A DNA stretch of 33,085 nucleotides, from contig JAIMKJ010000038.1 of the NCBI GenBank assembly GCA_020692565.1, positions 10,254 to 43,338 on the forward strand, in the 5' to 3' direction. The notes below the pieces were generated by a model. It had not been told where the DNA came from. It ran no database searches and saw only the letters and a list, made by a program, of their open reading frames with translations. Each line of letters opens with the position of its first letter. Position 1 is the first letter of the stretch. The stretch comes from Thermomonas sp. (lineage in GTDB: Bacteria > Pseudomonadota > Gammaproteobacteria > Xanthomonadales > Xanthomonadaceae). Made by a program: the position numbers and the translations under genes. Below are positions 21,952 to 33,085 of the stretch, one piece after another.

Positions 21952-23658
21952 GTGTTCACTGCCGGAGACGTCATCGAGATTCTCCAGGTCCGCCATCGGC
22001 GGCGGTTTCCGCTGCACGCGGATCGGCCGTTCGGTGCGTTCCCGCCGACCTGGCGGTCGTGGTTCCTGTCGATGGAGGAACGTATCGGTGCGGTGACCGG
22101 CGCCCCGGTCGTCGAATATCTGGCCGTTTTCCTGGCACGTCCGGAACGCCTGCCGCCCAAAGCCAGCCCGGCGTTGAGCCGCTGGCGCGGCTACGCGAGC
22201 CTCGGGCGACAGCAGTGGGACCCGGCGCCTCGCGACCAGCGTTGGATACGAGGCGTCGCCGGACTGGTCTCCGGCCTGCTGCATCTGGTGTTCATGACGA
22301 TGCTGTTGTGGCTGGGCTTCGTGGCGATCGGCGATGCGCCACCGGATGCCCCCCAGGCGGGCGAAACCGTACTCATCGAATACATCGGCACGGGTACGCC
22401 GGGGGAACAGGGCGGCGCGGCGGCGCCAGGCGAGATCGAGGCCCCGGCGTCTTCTGCGGCACCCGCACCCGTACACACCGCTACCGCGCAGACAGCTGCC
22501 GCCGCACCGCCGCCACCGCCCTCCGCCAGTGCCGCCATCGAACCGCCGAGCAGCGAACTGCCGCCGCAGCCGGCCGAAGCGAGCAGCGCCCAGCCGCTGG
22601 TCGTGACCGAGACCGCGCGGACCGACATCGATTTCACCTTGCCGGCGCCGGTCCCCCGCGACGTGAATCTGCCCCAATTCCAGGTGACCGTTCCACAAGT
22701 GGCGCCTTCCGTCGTCGAGATCCAGACGTTCGAACCGCGCCCCACCGTGCGCGCGCTGGAGCGGCCGGCCCTGAGCGTGCCGACGCCGACCGTGCCCACG
22801 CTGCGCACGGAAGTGACCGAAGTCGAAGTGCGGCGACCCACGGCGGAAGTGCAGGTCAGGCCGCTATCGCAGACGCCGGTGCGTCCCCCGGACATCCGCG
22901 TGCCGACTCTGCGCACCGCGCCGACGGAAGTGCCGATGCGTACGCCACCGGCGCCGGCCGCAACCGCAGTGGCCGCGACGCCCAGCCCGGCCGCGACGCC
23001 GAAGCTGCCCGCTGCCGTGCCCGGGAATGCGACCGGGGCGACCGGGCGAAGCACCACGCCCACCACCGCACCGACATCCGGCGGACAGCCACAGGCAACG
23101 GGTACCGGTCGATCGACCACCACGGCGGCCACAGGCGCCGGCCCGGCACCGTCGCCGCTTCCGGGTGCGGCACCGAGCATGGTCCGCAGCGACGATTGGG
23201 GCGATTCCAACCGCAACGCGCCCGGCAACAGCACCACGGCCGGGCGCGGTCCCGGGCTGTTCAACAGCGATGGCGGCATCCGTCTGCCGGGCGACGGCGG
23301 CCGCGTCGGCGGCGGCCTGCCGCCGGGCACGATCATCGAGGACTTCCAGAAGATCGATCGCATGGGTACGTGGCTCAAGCGTCCGCCGCTGGATTACACC
23401 CCGACCCGTTTCGACCGTTTCTGGGTGCCCAACCGCACGCTGTTGGAAGAGTGGGTGAGCCGCGGCATCAAGAAAGTCGCGATTCCGATCCCCGGTACCA
23501 CCAAGCGCATCGAATGCACCGTCTCGCTGTTGCAGGGCGGGGGCGGCTGCACGATCTACGACCCCAATCTGCAGGATCAGGAAGCCATCGCGCGGCCGCC
23601 GCCGGACGTGCCGTTCAAGCCCGAACTGCAGGAGGACAAGGACAGTCTGAAGAAGTGA
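21952..23658 (+). CDS. Transmembrane repetitive protein (TonB-like layout)
   Basis: A 568-residue protein of the kind annotated as 'transmembrane repetitive protein' in xanthomonads. The GTG start at 21952 is the first in frame after nfuA and lacks a good ribosome site; the ATG at 22072 is an alternative. A cytoplasmic N-terminus (about 1-98) is followed by one TM segment (about 101-126). Residues 130-445 are an Ala/Pro/Thr-rich periplasmic linker with imperfect repeats (VPTLRTEVTEVEVR, VPTLRTAPTEVPMR). A compact C-terminal domain of about 120 residues follows (IIEDFQKIDRMGTWLKRP...) with two Cys. The order cytoplasmic part, TM, long linker, C-terminal domain recalls TonB/TolA, but no TonB domain is recognised. 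Probably cotranscribed with nfuA; a good terminator follows. Confidence 0.7.
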   Translation: MFTAGDVIEILQVRHRRRFPLHADRPFGAFPPTWRSWFLSMEERIGAVTGAPVVEYLAVFLARPERLPPKASPALSRWRGYASLGRQQWDPAPRDQRWIRGVAGLVSGLLHLVFMTMLLWLGFVAIGDAPPDAPQAGETVLIEYIGTGTPGEQGGAAAPGEIEAPASSAAPAPVHTATAQTAAAAPPPPPSASAAIEPPSSELPPQPAEASSAQPLVVTETARTDIDFTLPAPVPRDVNLPQFQVTVPQVAPSVVEIQTFEPRPTVRALERPALSVPTPTVPTLRTEVTEVEVRRPTAEVQVRPLSQTPVRPPDIRVPTLRTAPTEVPMRTPPAPAATAVAATPSPAATPKLPAAVPGNATGATGRSTTPTTAPTSGGQPQATGTGRSTTTAATGAGPAPSPLPGAAPSMVRSDDWGDSNRNAPGNSTTAGRGPGLFNSDGGIRLPGDGGRVGGGLPPGTIIEDFQKIDRMGTWLKRPPLDYTPTRFDRFWVPNRTLLEEWVSRGIKKVAIPIPGTTKRIECTVSLLQGGGGCTIYDPNLQDQEAIARPPPDVPFKPELQEDKDSLKK

Positions 23659-23715
23659 TCCGGGGCGGCCGATCCGGAGCGGTTATCGTGACCCTCGGCA
23701 GCACCGCAAACGAAA

Positions 23716-23735
23716 CGGGAGCCTCTCGGCTCCCG
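23716..23735. terminator. Stem-loop terminator after the repetitive protein gene
   Basis: A perfect 8-bp stem, CGGGAGCC and GGCTCCCG, with loop TCTC, followed by TCGTCTTTGTTG on the + strand and preceded by CGAAA. This is the closest to a classical intrinsic terminator in the window. It lies between convergent genes and may serve both. Confidence 0.8.
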
Positions 23736-23782
23736 TCGTCTTTGTTGCTCGGCGATGGATGCCGGAGAGGTCCGACCCGACA

Positions 23783-24232
23783 TCAATGGCCGTGCAGATC
23801 GCCCAGCGGACCCTGCTGCTTCGCGAAGAACGCGGCGAGATCGGCGATGCCCTGGTCGTTGAGGTTGCCGGCCTCCACCGCGCCCTTGATCTGATTGGTC
23901 ATCAGTGCGTGTTCGCGGCCGCCATCGCGGTACTGCTGGATGCTGTGGAACAGGTAATCCTGGTACTGCCCGGCGAGTACCGGGTAGGTCGCGTCGATCG
24001 GCTTGGCGCCGCCGACGCCGTGGCAATCCACGCAGGACTGACCGCTGGTGCCCAGTTTCTTGTCGGCGGCGAGCTTCTCACCGCGCGCGGCATCGCCGTC
24101 GTAGGCGGTCACGTGTTCGAACTTGGTTTTATGGGCTCCGTCGGCCGCATGTTCGCCTTCGCTGTTGGAGCAGGCGGCGATGCCGAGACCGAGGGCCAAC
24201 GTGAGGGCGATGGCGATGGGACGCTTCGTCAT
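23783..24232 (-). CDS. Monohaem cytochrome c lipoprotein
   Basis: A 149-residue class I cytochrome c. A lipoprotein signal ends in IAAC (Cys21), so it is probably anchored to a membrane facing the periplasm. Haem attachment is CVDCH (Cys67, Cys70, His71) and the sixth ligand is probably Met111 (HALMTNQI). The stretch YPVLAGQYQDYLFHSIQQYRDG is typical of the c4/c553 group. It starts 8 bases after the upstream cytochrome gene, so the two are cotranscribed. Likely role: electron transfer to a terminal oxidase. The start at 24232 is fixed by the signal peptide. Confidence 0.9.
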   Translation of the reverse strand: MTKRPIAIALTLALGLGIAACSNSEGEHAADGAHKTKFEHVTAYDGDAARGEKLAADKKLGTSGQSCVDCHGVGGAKPIDATYPVLAGQYQDYLFHSIQQYRDGGREHALMTNQIKGAVEAGNLNDQGIADLAAFFAKQQGPLGDLHGH

Positions 24233-24240
24233 GGGGGCGC

Positions 24241-24582
24241 TCACTTCTTCAAGCTCGAAAGGTAGGCGGCGATATCCTTGATGTCCTGCTCCGAAAAGCT
24301 CTGCGCCTGCGCCTGCATGGTCGGGTGCTTGCGCGTGCCCTTGCGGTACTCGGTCAGTGCGCTTTCGAGGTATTCCGCCGACTGGCCGGTGATCTTCGGC
24401 ACGCTGAAGGTCGGATAGGCGTTCTTGTAGCCGGTGACGCCGTGGCAGCCCTGGCAGGTGTAAGCGAGTTGCTTGCCTTTTTCGGCGGAGCCGGTGGCGG
24501 GAGTCTGCGCCTGCGCCGCGAATGCGGCGAGGAGGGCGAGGCAACCGGCGAGCAGCGGATAACGATTCGGCGATCGGATCAT
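24241..24582 (-). CDS. Small periplasmic monohaem cytochrome c
   Basis: About 113 residues. The signal peptide (RYPLLAGCLALLAAFAAQAQ) has cleavage near AQA-QT. Haem site CQGCH (Cys43, Cys46, His47) and likely Met ligand at Met89 (HPTMQAQAQ). The stretch YPTFSVPKITGQSAEYLESAL parallels its neighbour's YPVLAGQYQDYLFHSI. The two genes look like the two halves of a dihaem cytochrome c4 encoded separately. Starts at 24582, 24594 and 24627 are all possible; none has a strong ribosome site, and 24582 gives the most typical signal peptide. Confidence 0.88.
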   Translation of the reverse strand: MIRSPNRYPLLAGCLALLAAFAAQAQTPATGSAEKGKQLAYTCQGCHGVTGYKNAYPTFSVPKITGQSAEYLESALTEYRKGTRKHPTMQAQAQSFSEQDIKDIAAYLSSLKK

Positions 24583-24708
24583 ATCTGGCGTCATGTCAGG
24601 GCGTGATGTCGGGGCGTTGAGCGTCATGTTCGGGCACGACCTGCTTACAGCCGGGCTACACGCAAGTGGTTCTGCGTGCCGGCACCATCGCAAGCGTGCA
24701 ATCCGGAC

Positions 24709-24714
24709 AGTATA
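24709..24714 (-). promoter_or_regulatory. Possible -10 element of the cytochrome pair
   Basis: Reading leftward, TATACT matches the -10 consensus at 5 of 6. It would give a leader of about 120 bases before the cytochrome ATG. No recognisable -35 stands 16-18 bases upstream, so the call is tentative. Confidence 0.35.
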
Positions 24715-24789
24715 GCCTGACGCGTCGCATCGACGCAGGCGGCCGTATCGCCGTCGCTGGCGCTATGTTCCAATCGATCCTGTCGGGCG

Positions 24790-24830
24790 TCACCCATGAC
24801 CTCTGGCGGATGTCGATGGTGAATGGGTGA
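24790..24830. promoter_or_regulatory. Inverted repeat upstream of the efflux operon
   Basis: A perfect 8-bp inverted repeat, TCACCCAT (24790-24797) and ATGGGTGA (24823-24830), with a 25-base centre. It ends one base before TATACC and lies about 30 bases before the adaptor start, between the divergent cytochrome and efflux units. The position suits an operator. No regulator gene is adjacent. The rest of this 275-base gap shows nothing else. Confidence 0.4.
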
Positions 24831-24837
24831 TATACCT

Positions 24838-24846
24838 TGATACAAC
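24838..24846 (+). promoter_or_regulatory. Possible extended -10 of the efflux operon
   Basis: TGATACAAC reads as an extended -10 (TG, one base, TACAAC; 4 of 6). It predicts RNA starting about 5 bases before the ATG at 24858, which would explain why no ribosome site is seen. Low certainty. Confidence 0.3.
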
Positions 24847-24857
24847 ACCTCACAACC

Positions 24858-26026
24858 ATGCCGACGATACCCACCATGTCCGCCGACCTCGCTTCGCACC
24901 TTCCGGCCGTAAGGCCCACCGCACGGCCCATGTTCGCCCGCGCCCTGGGCGTCGGGATCCTGCTCGGCTGCCTCGCCCTGGCCGGCTGCAAAGGCGGCGG
25001 CGATGCCGAGGCCAAGGAGAAGGAAGGCGAGAAGAAAACCCAGGACGCCGTGCCGGTGGAGGCGGTCAAGGTCGCCAGCAGGCCGATCGCCGCCAGTTAC
25101 AGCGGCACCGCGCCGCTGGAGGCCCGCGCCGAGTCCCAGGTGGTGGCCAAGACCTCCGGCGTCGCCTTGCAGGTGATGGCCGAGGTCGGTCAGGAAGTCC
25201 GGGCCGGCCAGGTACTGGTCCGGCTCGATTCCGATCGCGCGGTGCTGCAGGCCGCGCAGACCGCGGCGCAGATGCGCAAGCTGGAGGCCAACTACAACCG
25301 CTCGCTGCAATTGTCCAAACAGCAACTGGTCAGCGCCAACGATATCGACCAGCTGAAGTTCGATCTCGAAAACGTCCGTGCGGCGAATCGCCTGGCGAAC
25401 CTGGAACTGTCCTACGCCAACGTGGTCGCGCCGATTTCGGGCGTGATCGCCGAGCGTTCGATCAAGACCGGCAACTTCGTCCAGATCAACAGCCCGATCT
25501 TCCGCATCGTCGACACCTCGCGTCTCGAAGCGACACTCAACGTGCCCGAACGCGAACTCGCCACGCTCAAGGCCGGCCTGCCGGTGCAGTTGCTGGTCGA
25601 TGCGCTGCCCGGACGCCCGTTCACGGGGCGCGTCGATCGCGTCGCCCCGGTGATCGATTCCGGCAGCGGCACGTTCAGGGTGATCTGCGCCTTCGAGGGC
25701 GGCGGCCTGCTGCAGCCGGGCATGTTCGGCCGGGTGAAGATCGACTACGACCAGCGTGCCGACGCGATGGTGATCCCGCGCAGCGCGTTGCTCGACGACG
25801 AGAACGATCCGGCGGTCTACACGGTGCGCGACGGCAAGGCCGCGCGCGCCTCGATCAAGCTCGGTTACTACGACGGCGAATGGGTGGAAGTGCGCGCCGG
25901 CCTCAAGCTGGGCGATCGCGTCGTCACCGCCGGCAAGGTCGCGCTGCGCGAAGGCACCGTGGTCCAGGTCATCGGTGACCCGGTGGCGAAGAAGACGGCC
26001 GCCGCCAAGCCTGCGGGTAACAAGCA

Positions 26027-26030
<4 letters not shown>
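24858..26030 (+). CDS. RND efflux periplasmic adaptor lipoprotein
   Basis: A membrane-fusion protein that would link RND permeases to an outer-membrane channel. From the ATG at 24858 it has 390 residues. The lipobox LAGC places Cys at 44, or at 20 if translation starts at 24930, which would be a more typical signal length; neither start has a Shine-Dalgarno. Domains in order: a charged linker, barrel-sandwich half (SQVVAKTSGVALQVMAEVGQEVRAGQVLVRLD), a short helical hairpin, second half (YANVVAPISGVIAERSIKTGNFV), beta-barrel (VPERELATLKAGLPVQLLVD), and membrane-proximal domain. The hairpin is short, as in adaptors of 350-390 residues. Its TGA overlaps the next ATG (ATGA). Confidence 0.92.
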
Positions 26031-29610
<3,580 letters not shown>

Positions 29611-29614
<4 letters not shown>

Positions 29615-32600
29615 GCGTCGCCGAGTTCAGCATCAAGCGCCCCGTCACCACGGTGATGTTCTTCATCTCGATGTTCGTGGTCGGGCTGATCGCCGCGGTG
29701 CGCCTGCCGCTGGAAGCATTTCCCTCGGTGACTTTCCCGGGCATCTTCCTGCAACTGCCGTACAGCGGCTCGACGCCCGAGGAAGTGGAGCGCACGGTAC
29801 TGCGTCCTGTCGAGGAAGCGGTTTCGACGATGACTGGCGTCAAGCGCGTTCAGGGCGGCGCCCGTGCGGACAGCGCCTGGATGTTCATCGAGTTCACCGA
29901 CTGGGAGCGCGACGTATCGATCGCCGCGTCCGAGGCGCGCGAACGCATCGACGCGATCCGCGACGATCTGCCGGACGATCTGCAGCGCTATTTCGTGATG
30001 AAGTTCTCGACCAGCGACGAGCCGGTGCTGAAAGTGCGTCTGGCCAGCAAGCGCGACATGACCCGCGAATACGACATGATCGATCGCGAGTTCAAGCGCC
30101 GGCTGGAGCGCATTCCGGGCGTCGCCCGCGTCGACGTGCTGGGCGCGCCGCCGAACGAAGTCGAGATCGCCATTTCGTCCGACCGGCTCAACGCCCACGG
30201 CATCGGTCTGAACGAACTCAACATGCGGCTGCGCGACGTGAACTTCTCGGTCTCGGCCGGGCAGATCGACGACGGCGGTCGGCGTTTGCGGGTGCAGCCG
30301 GTCGGCGAAATCGTCGACCTGCAGCAGTATCGCGACATCGTCGTCGACGCCAAGGGCACGCGCCTGTCCGACGTGGCCGACATCCAGCTGAAACCGGCGC
30401 GCATCGACTACGGTCGGCGTCTCGACGGACAGCCGGCGGTGGGCCTGGACATCTTCAAGGAGCGCAGCGCCAATCTGGTCGAAGTCGCCAAGGACGTGCT
30501 CAAGGAAGTCGACGCCATCGCACGGGATCCCGCGCTGGATGGCGTGCAGGTCAAGGTGATCGAGGACCAGGGCGAAGCGGTGACCGGTTCGCTGATGGAA
30601 TTGGCGGAAGCCGGATTGATCGGTCTGCTGTTGTCGATCATCGTGCTGTATTTCTTCCTGCGCCACTGGCCGTCGACGCTGATGGTGACCACGGCCATCC
30701 CGATCTGCTTCGTGATGACCCTCGGTTTCATGCATTTTGCCGGCGTCACGCTCAACATCCTGACGATGATGGGCCTGCTGCTTGCGGTGGGCATGCTGGT
30801 GGACAACGCGGTGGTGGTGGTGGAGAGCATCTACCAGGAACGCGAGCGCATGCCGAACCAGCCGCGCCTGGCTTCGCTGGTGGGCACCCGCAACGTCGCC
30901 ATCGCGCTGTCCGCGGGCACGCTCTGCCATTGCATCGTGTTCGTGCCGAACCTGTTCGGCGACCGCAACATGCTCAGCATCTTCATGTCGCAGATCGCGA
31001 TCACCATTTCGGTGTCGCTGCTGGCGTCGTGGCTGGTCGCGGTGAGCCTGATCCCGATGCTGTCCGCGCGGATGAAGACCCCGCCGATGGTGCGCAACGA
31101 CCGCGGCCTGATCCCCAGCATGCAGCGTCGCTACGCGGCGTTCCTGCGCTGGACGCTGGAGCATCGCGGCAAGAGCATTCTCGGCATCGTGCTGATCGTG
31201 CTGCTGAGCCTCATCCCGGCGACGCAGATGAAGACCAACATGTTCGGCGGCGAGGAGGGCGGCGAAGCCAATATCTTCTACCAGTGGAACGGCGCCTACA
31301 CCAAGCAGCAGATGTCGGACGAGATCCTCAAGATCGAAACCTTTCTCGACAAGAACCGCAAGCAGTACGGCATCGTCCAGGTCTATTCGTTCTACAGCGA
31401 GGAGGGCTGGGGCGGCACCCAGGTGAAGTTCGATACCACGAAGCCGGCCGAGACCAAGAAACGCGTGGAGTCCCTGCGCGAGGCGTTGCCGAAATCGGCG
31501 CGCGCGAACATCGGTATCGGCAACCAGGGCGGTCAGGGCAGCGGCGGCGGTCTGAGCCAGAACGTGCAGGTGATGCTGGTCGGCGACTCTTCCGAGACGC
31601 TGAAGGAGATCGCCGAGGGCGTGGTGCCGATCCTGGCGCGGCGCAAGGAACTGCGCGACGTGCGCGTCAACACCGGCGACCAGAACAGCGAACTGTCGGT
31701 ACGGGTGGATCGCGAACGCGCCGCGACGTTCGGATTCAGCGCGCAGGAAGTCTCGCAATTCGTCGGTCTGGCGCTGCGCGGCGCGCCGCTGCGCGAATTC
31801 CGCCAGGGCGATACCGAGGTGCCGGTCTGGGTGCGTTTCGCCGGCGCCGACGATTACGGCATCAAGGATATCTCTGCGTTCACCGTGCGTGCGCCGGACG
31901 GCCGGATCGTGCCGCTGCTGGCGATGGTCGACGTGCGGATCGGCGAGGCGGCATCGCAGATCGAGCGCTCCAATCGCCAGACCACGCTGACCATCCAGGC
32001 CAATCTCGCCGACAAGGTATCGATGCCCGAGGCGCGCGAGGCGATGGAGGACACGCTGAAGTCGATCCCGTTCCAGGCCGGCTATACCTACAGCTTCGAC
32101 GGCGGCGGATTCCAGCAGGACGACGACGCGATGAAGCAGATGATGTTCAACCTCATCATCGCGCTGGTGATGATCTACGTGGTGATGGCGGCGGTGTTCG
32201 AGTCGCTGCTGTTTCCGGCGGCGATCATGAGCGGCGTCGTGTTCTCGGTGTTCGGCGTGTTCTGGCTGTTCTGGCTGACCGGCACCGAGTTCAACGTGAT
32301 GGCCTTCATCGGCATCCTGGTGCTGATGGGCGTGGTGGTGAACAACGGCATCGTGATGATCGAGCACATCAACAACCTGCGACGGCGCGGAATGTCGCGC
32401 ACCGATGCGCTGGTGGAGGGCAGTCGCGAGCGTCTGCGTCCGATCATGATGACGATGGGGACCGCGATCCTGGCGATGGTGCCGATCGCGCTGGGCCAGA
32501 CCAAGATGGCCGGCGACGGCCCGCCATACTTCCCGATGGCCCGCGCCATCGCAGGCGGACTGGCGTTCTCGACCGTGGTCAGCCTGCTGTTCCTGCCGAC

Positions 32601-32712
32601 GATCTACGCGGTGCTGGACGACCTGCGCTCGGCCACTGCCCGCGTGATCGCGCGGGCGCGAGGCAATCGCGGCGTTCCGGCCGCTGCGGTGGCGGCGATC
32701 AAGGCGGAGTGA
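29611..32712 (+). CDS. RND efflux permease 2, with altered proton-relay residues
   Basis: A 1033-residue RND permease of normal length. It starts MSVAEFSIKRPVTTVMFF, with TM1 directly after. At the TM4 relay it has Asp398-Asn399 (GMLVDNAVVVVES) instead of Asp-Asp, and at TM10 Asn911-Asn912 (GVVVNNGIVMIEH) where permease 1 has Lys-Asn. The typical ERLRPIMMT stretch follows. These substitutions are known in other HAE-1 members, so the protein may still transport, but it differs from its partner. One adaptor with two unlike permeases recalls MdtABC, where MdtB and MdtC form one mixed trimer. Its ATG overlaps the TGA of permease 1. A hairpin and a REP element follow. Confidence 0.93.
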
Positions 32713-32718
32713 TCGATC

Positions 32719-32742
32719 GCATGCCTGCGGGTGCAGGCGTGC
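32719..32742 (+). terminator. Stem-loop after the efflux operon
   Basis: GCATGCCTGC, loop GGGT, GCAGGCGTGC: a 10-bp stem with one G-T pair, 6 bases after the permease stop, followed by GGTCTTGT. It stands directly before REP copy 2, so the operon's 3' end has two structures in a row. Confidence 0.6.
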
Positions 32743-32747
32743 GGTCT

Positions 32748-32828
32748 TGTAGGAGGGGCTTTAGCCCCGAGCATTTGCGTGAGATCTCGGCGTTACGTCA
32801 AGAGCTCGGGCCTAAAGGCCCTCCTACG
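32748..32828. repeat. REP-type palindromic element, copy 2
   Basis: Arms TGTAGGAGGGGCTTTAGCCC... and ...GGGCCTAAAGGCCCTCCTACG surround a 33-base centre. Compared with copy 1 the inner loops have changed from TC/GA to TT/AA, so the arms remain complementary, while GGGGCT/AGCCCC and GGGCCT/AGGCCC are unchanged. The centres of the two copies are not alike. It lies between the convergent efflux operon and the TraB-like gene. Confidence 0.85.
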
Positions 32829-32850
32829 GATGACGGTCGTTTGGATTTGC

Positions 32851-33085
32851 TCACCCCATCAGTTTGGCGAGCATCCTCGCGCCGCCGGTCCACACGCCGA
32901 TGGCGGTGCCGAGGCTGGTCAGGAAGAAATTCAGCAGGGTGCGTGCGACGCGGTTGCGCCACCAGCCTTTCACGGTCTGCACGTCGTCGCGCAGCGCCAT
33001 GAAGTCGGCATAGGTCGGTTTGCGCACCCAGGCCTCGACCAGCGCGCTTAGCGTGCACGAGGCCAGCGCCGGATGCAGCGGGGTG
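32851..33085 (-). CDS. C-terminal part of a TraB-family protein (partial)
   Basis: A frame with no start in the window stops with TGA at 32851-32853 (reading leftward) and gives 77 residues. It contains HPALASCTLSALVEAWVRKP, then YADFMALRDDV, GWWRNRVARTLLNFFLTSLG and a final GVWTGGARMLAKLMG. The combination 'hPllAa...ALVEAw.RKP...DF..L..D......WRNRv.R.LL.f.LtnLG' is the membrane end of TraB/PrgY-type proteins (pheromone-shutdown family, putative inactive or metal-dependent peptidases). The N-terminal catalytic-like part lies beyond the right edge. Confidence 0.75.
   Translation of the reverse strand, partial: TPLHPALASCTLSALVEAWVRKPTYADFMALRDDVQTVKGWWRNRVARTLLNFFLTSLGTAIGVWTGGARMLAKLMG

Noticed and set aside
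32798..33058. An 86-codon - strand frame at the right edge
   Set aside because: The overlapping frame ending at 32851 matches the TraB C-terminus; this one runs into the REP and shows no family features.

Overview
This 33 kb window is a GC-rich, gene-dense chromosomal segment from a gammaproteobacterium. The gene set points to the Xanthomonadaceae/Lysobacteraceae (Lysobacter, Luteimonas, Xanthomonas and relatives). The indicators are an ECF sigma factor of the TIGR02999 kind next to a Ser/Thr kinase with a periplasmic TPR region, divergent rne/rluC, a long Pro/Thr-rich 'transmembrane repetitive protein' beside nfuA, and REP-type palindromes of the TGTAGGAG kind. The assignment is by pattern recognition; no search was run. 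No rRNA, tRNA, CRISPR array, phage or insertion sequence was seen.

Layout. (1) 1-4728 (+): end of a probable cyanophycinase, cyanophycin synthetase cphA, and a second Mur-ligase-type paralogue without an ATP-grasp domain. (2) 4819-6592: an M28 metallopeptidase lipoprotein (-) divergent from a GacA/UvrY-like response regulator (+), with a GacA-box-like palindrome between them. (3) 6874-11591: RNase E (-) and RluC (+), divergent, separated by 518 bp that hold a row of strong hairpins in the rne leader. (4) 11685-16974 (-): eight genes with overlapping or short junctions, all for exported or membrane proteins. In transcription order they are a CsgG-family protein, a Pro-rich TIG-like protein, a Tyr-rich secreted protein, a two-TM protein, a secreted 162-aa protein, a lipoprotein, a 150-aa membrane protein and a tectonin-type propeller. 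(5) 17129-20655 (-): transmembrane Ser/Thr kinase and its ECF sigma factor. (6) 20900-23658: phhB (-), nfuA (+) and the transmembrane repetitive protein (+). (7) 23783-24582 (-): two small c-type cytochromes. (8) 24858-32712 (+): an RND efflux operon with one adaptor and two different permeases, joined by ATGA overlaps. (9) 32851-33085 (-): C-terminal end of a TraB-family protein.

Most interesting point. The sigma factor/kinase pair and the eight-gene envelope operon appear to be one regulated system. A two-part element (TGTCCGGTTCGCA, then 8 or 9 bases, then CCCGTTCGG) occurs upstream of both the kinase and the CsgG-like first gene, in the same orientation and with unrelated flanks. Its inner spacing of 16-17 bp is what an ECF promoter would have. 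The sigma factor also carries Ser-Thr-Ala where ordinary ECF sigmas have an acidic motif in region 2.2, which fits activation by phosphorylation as described for EcfP/PknT and EcfK/PknS. The proposal is a kinase-gated sigma factor driving its own kinase and an undescribed envelope assembly.

Other structure. All five convergent gene junctions whose two 3' ends lie in the window contain an inverted repeat: three REP-like elements (one degenerate) and two perfect stem-loops.
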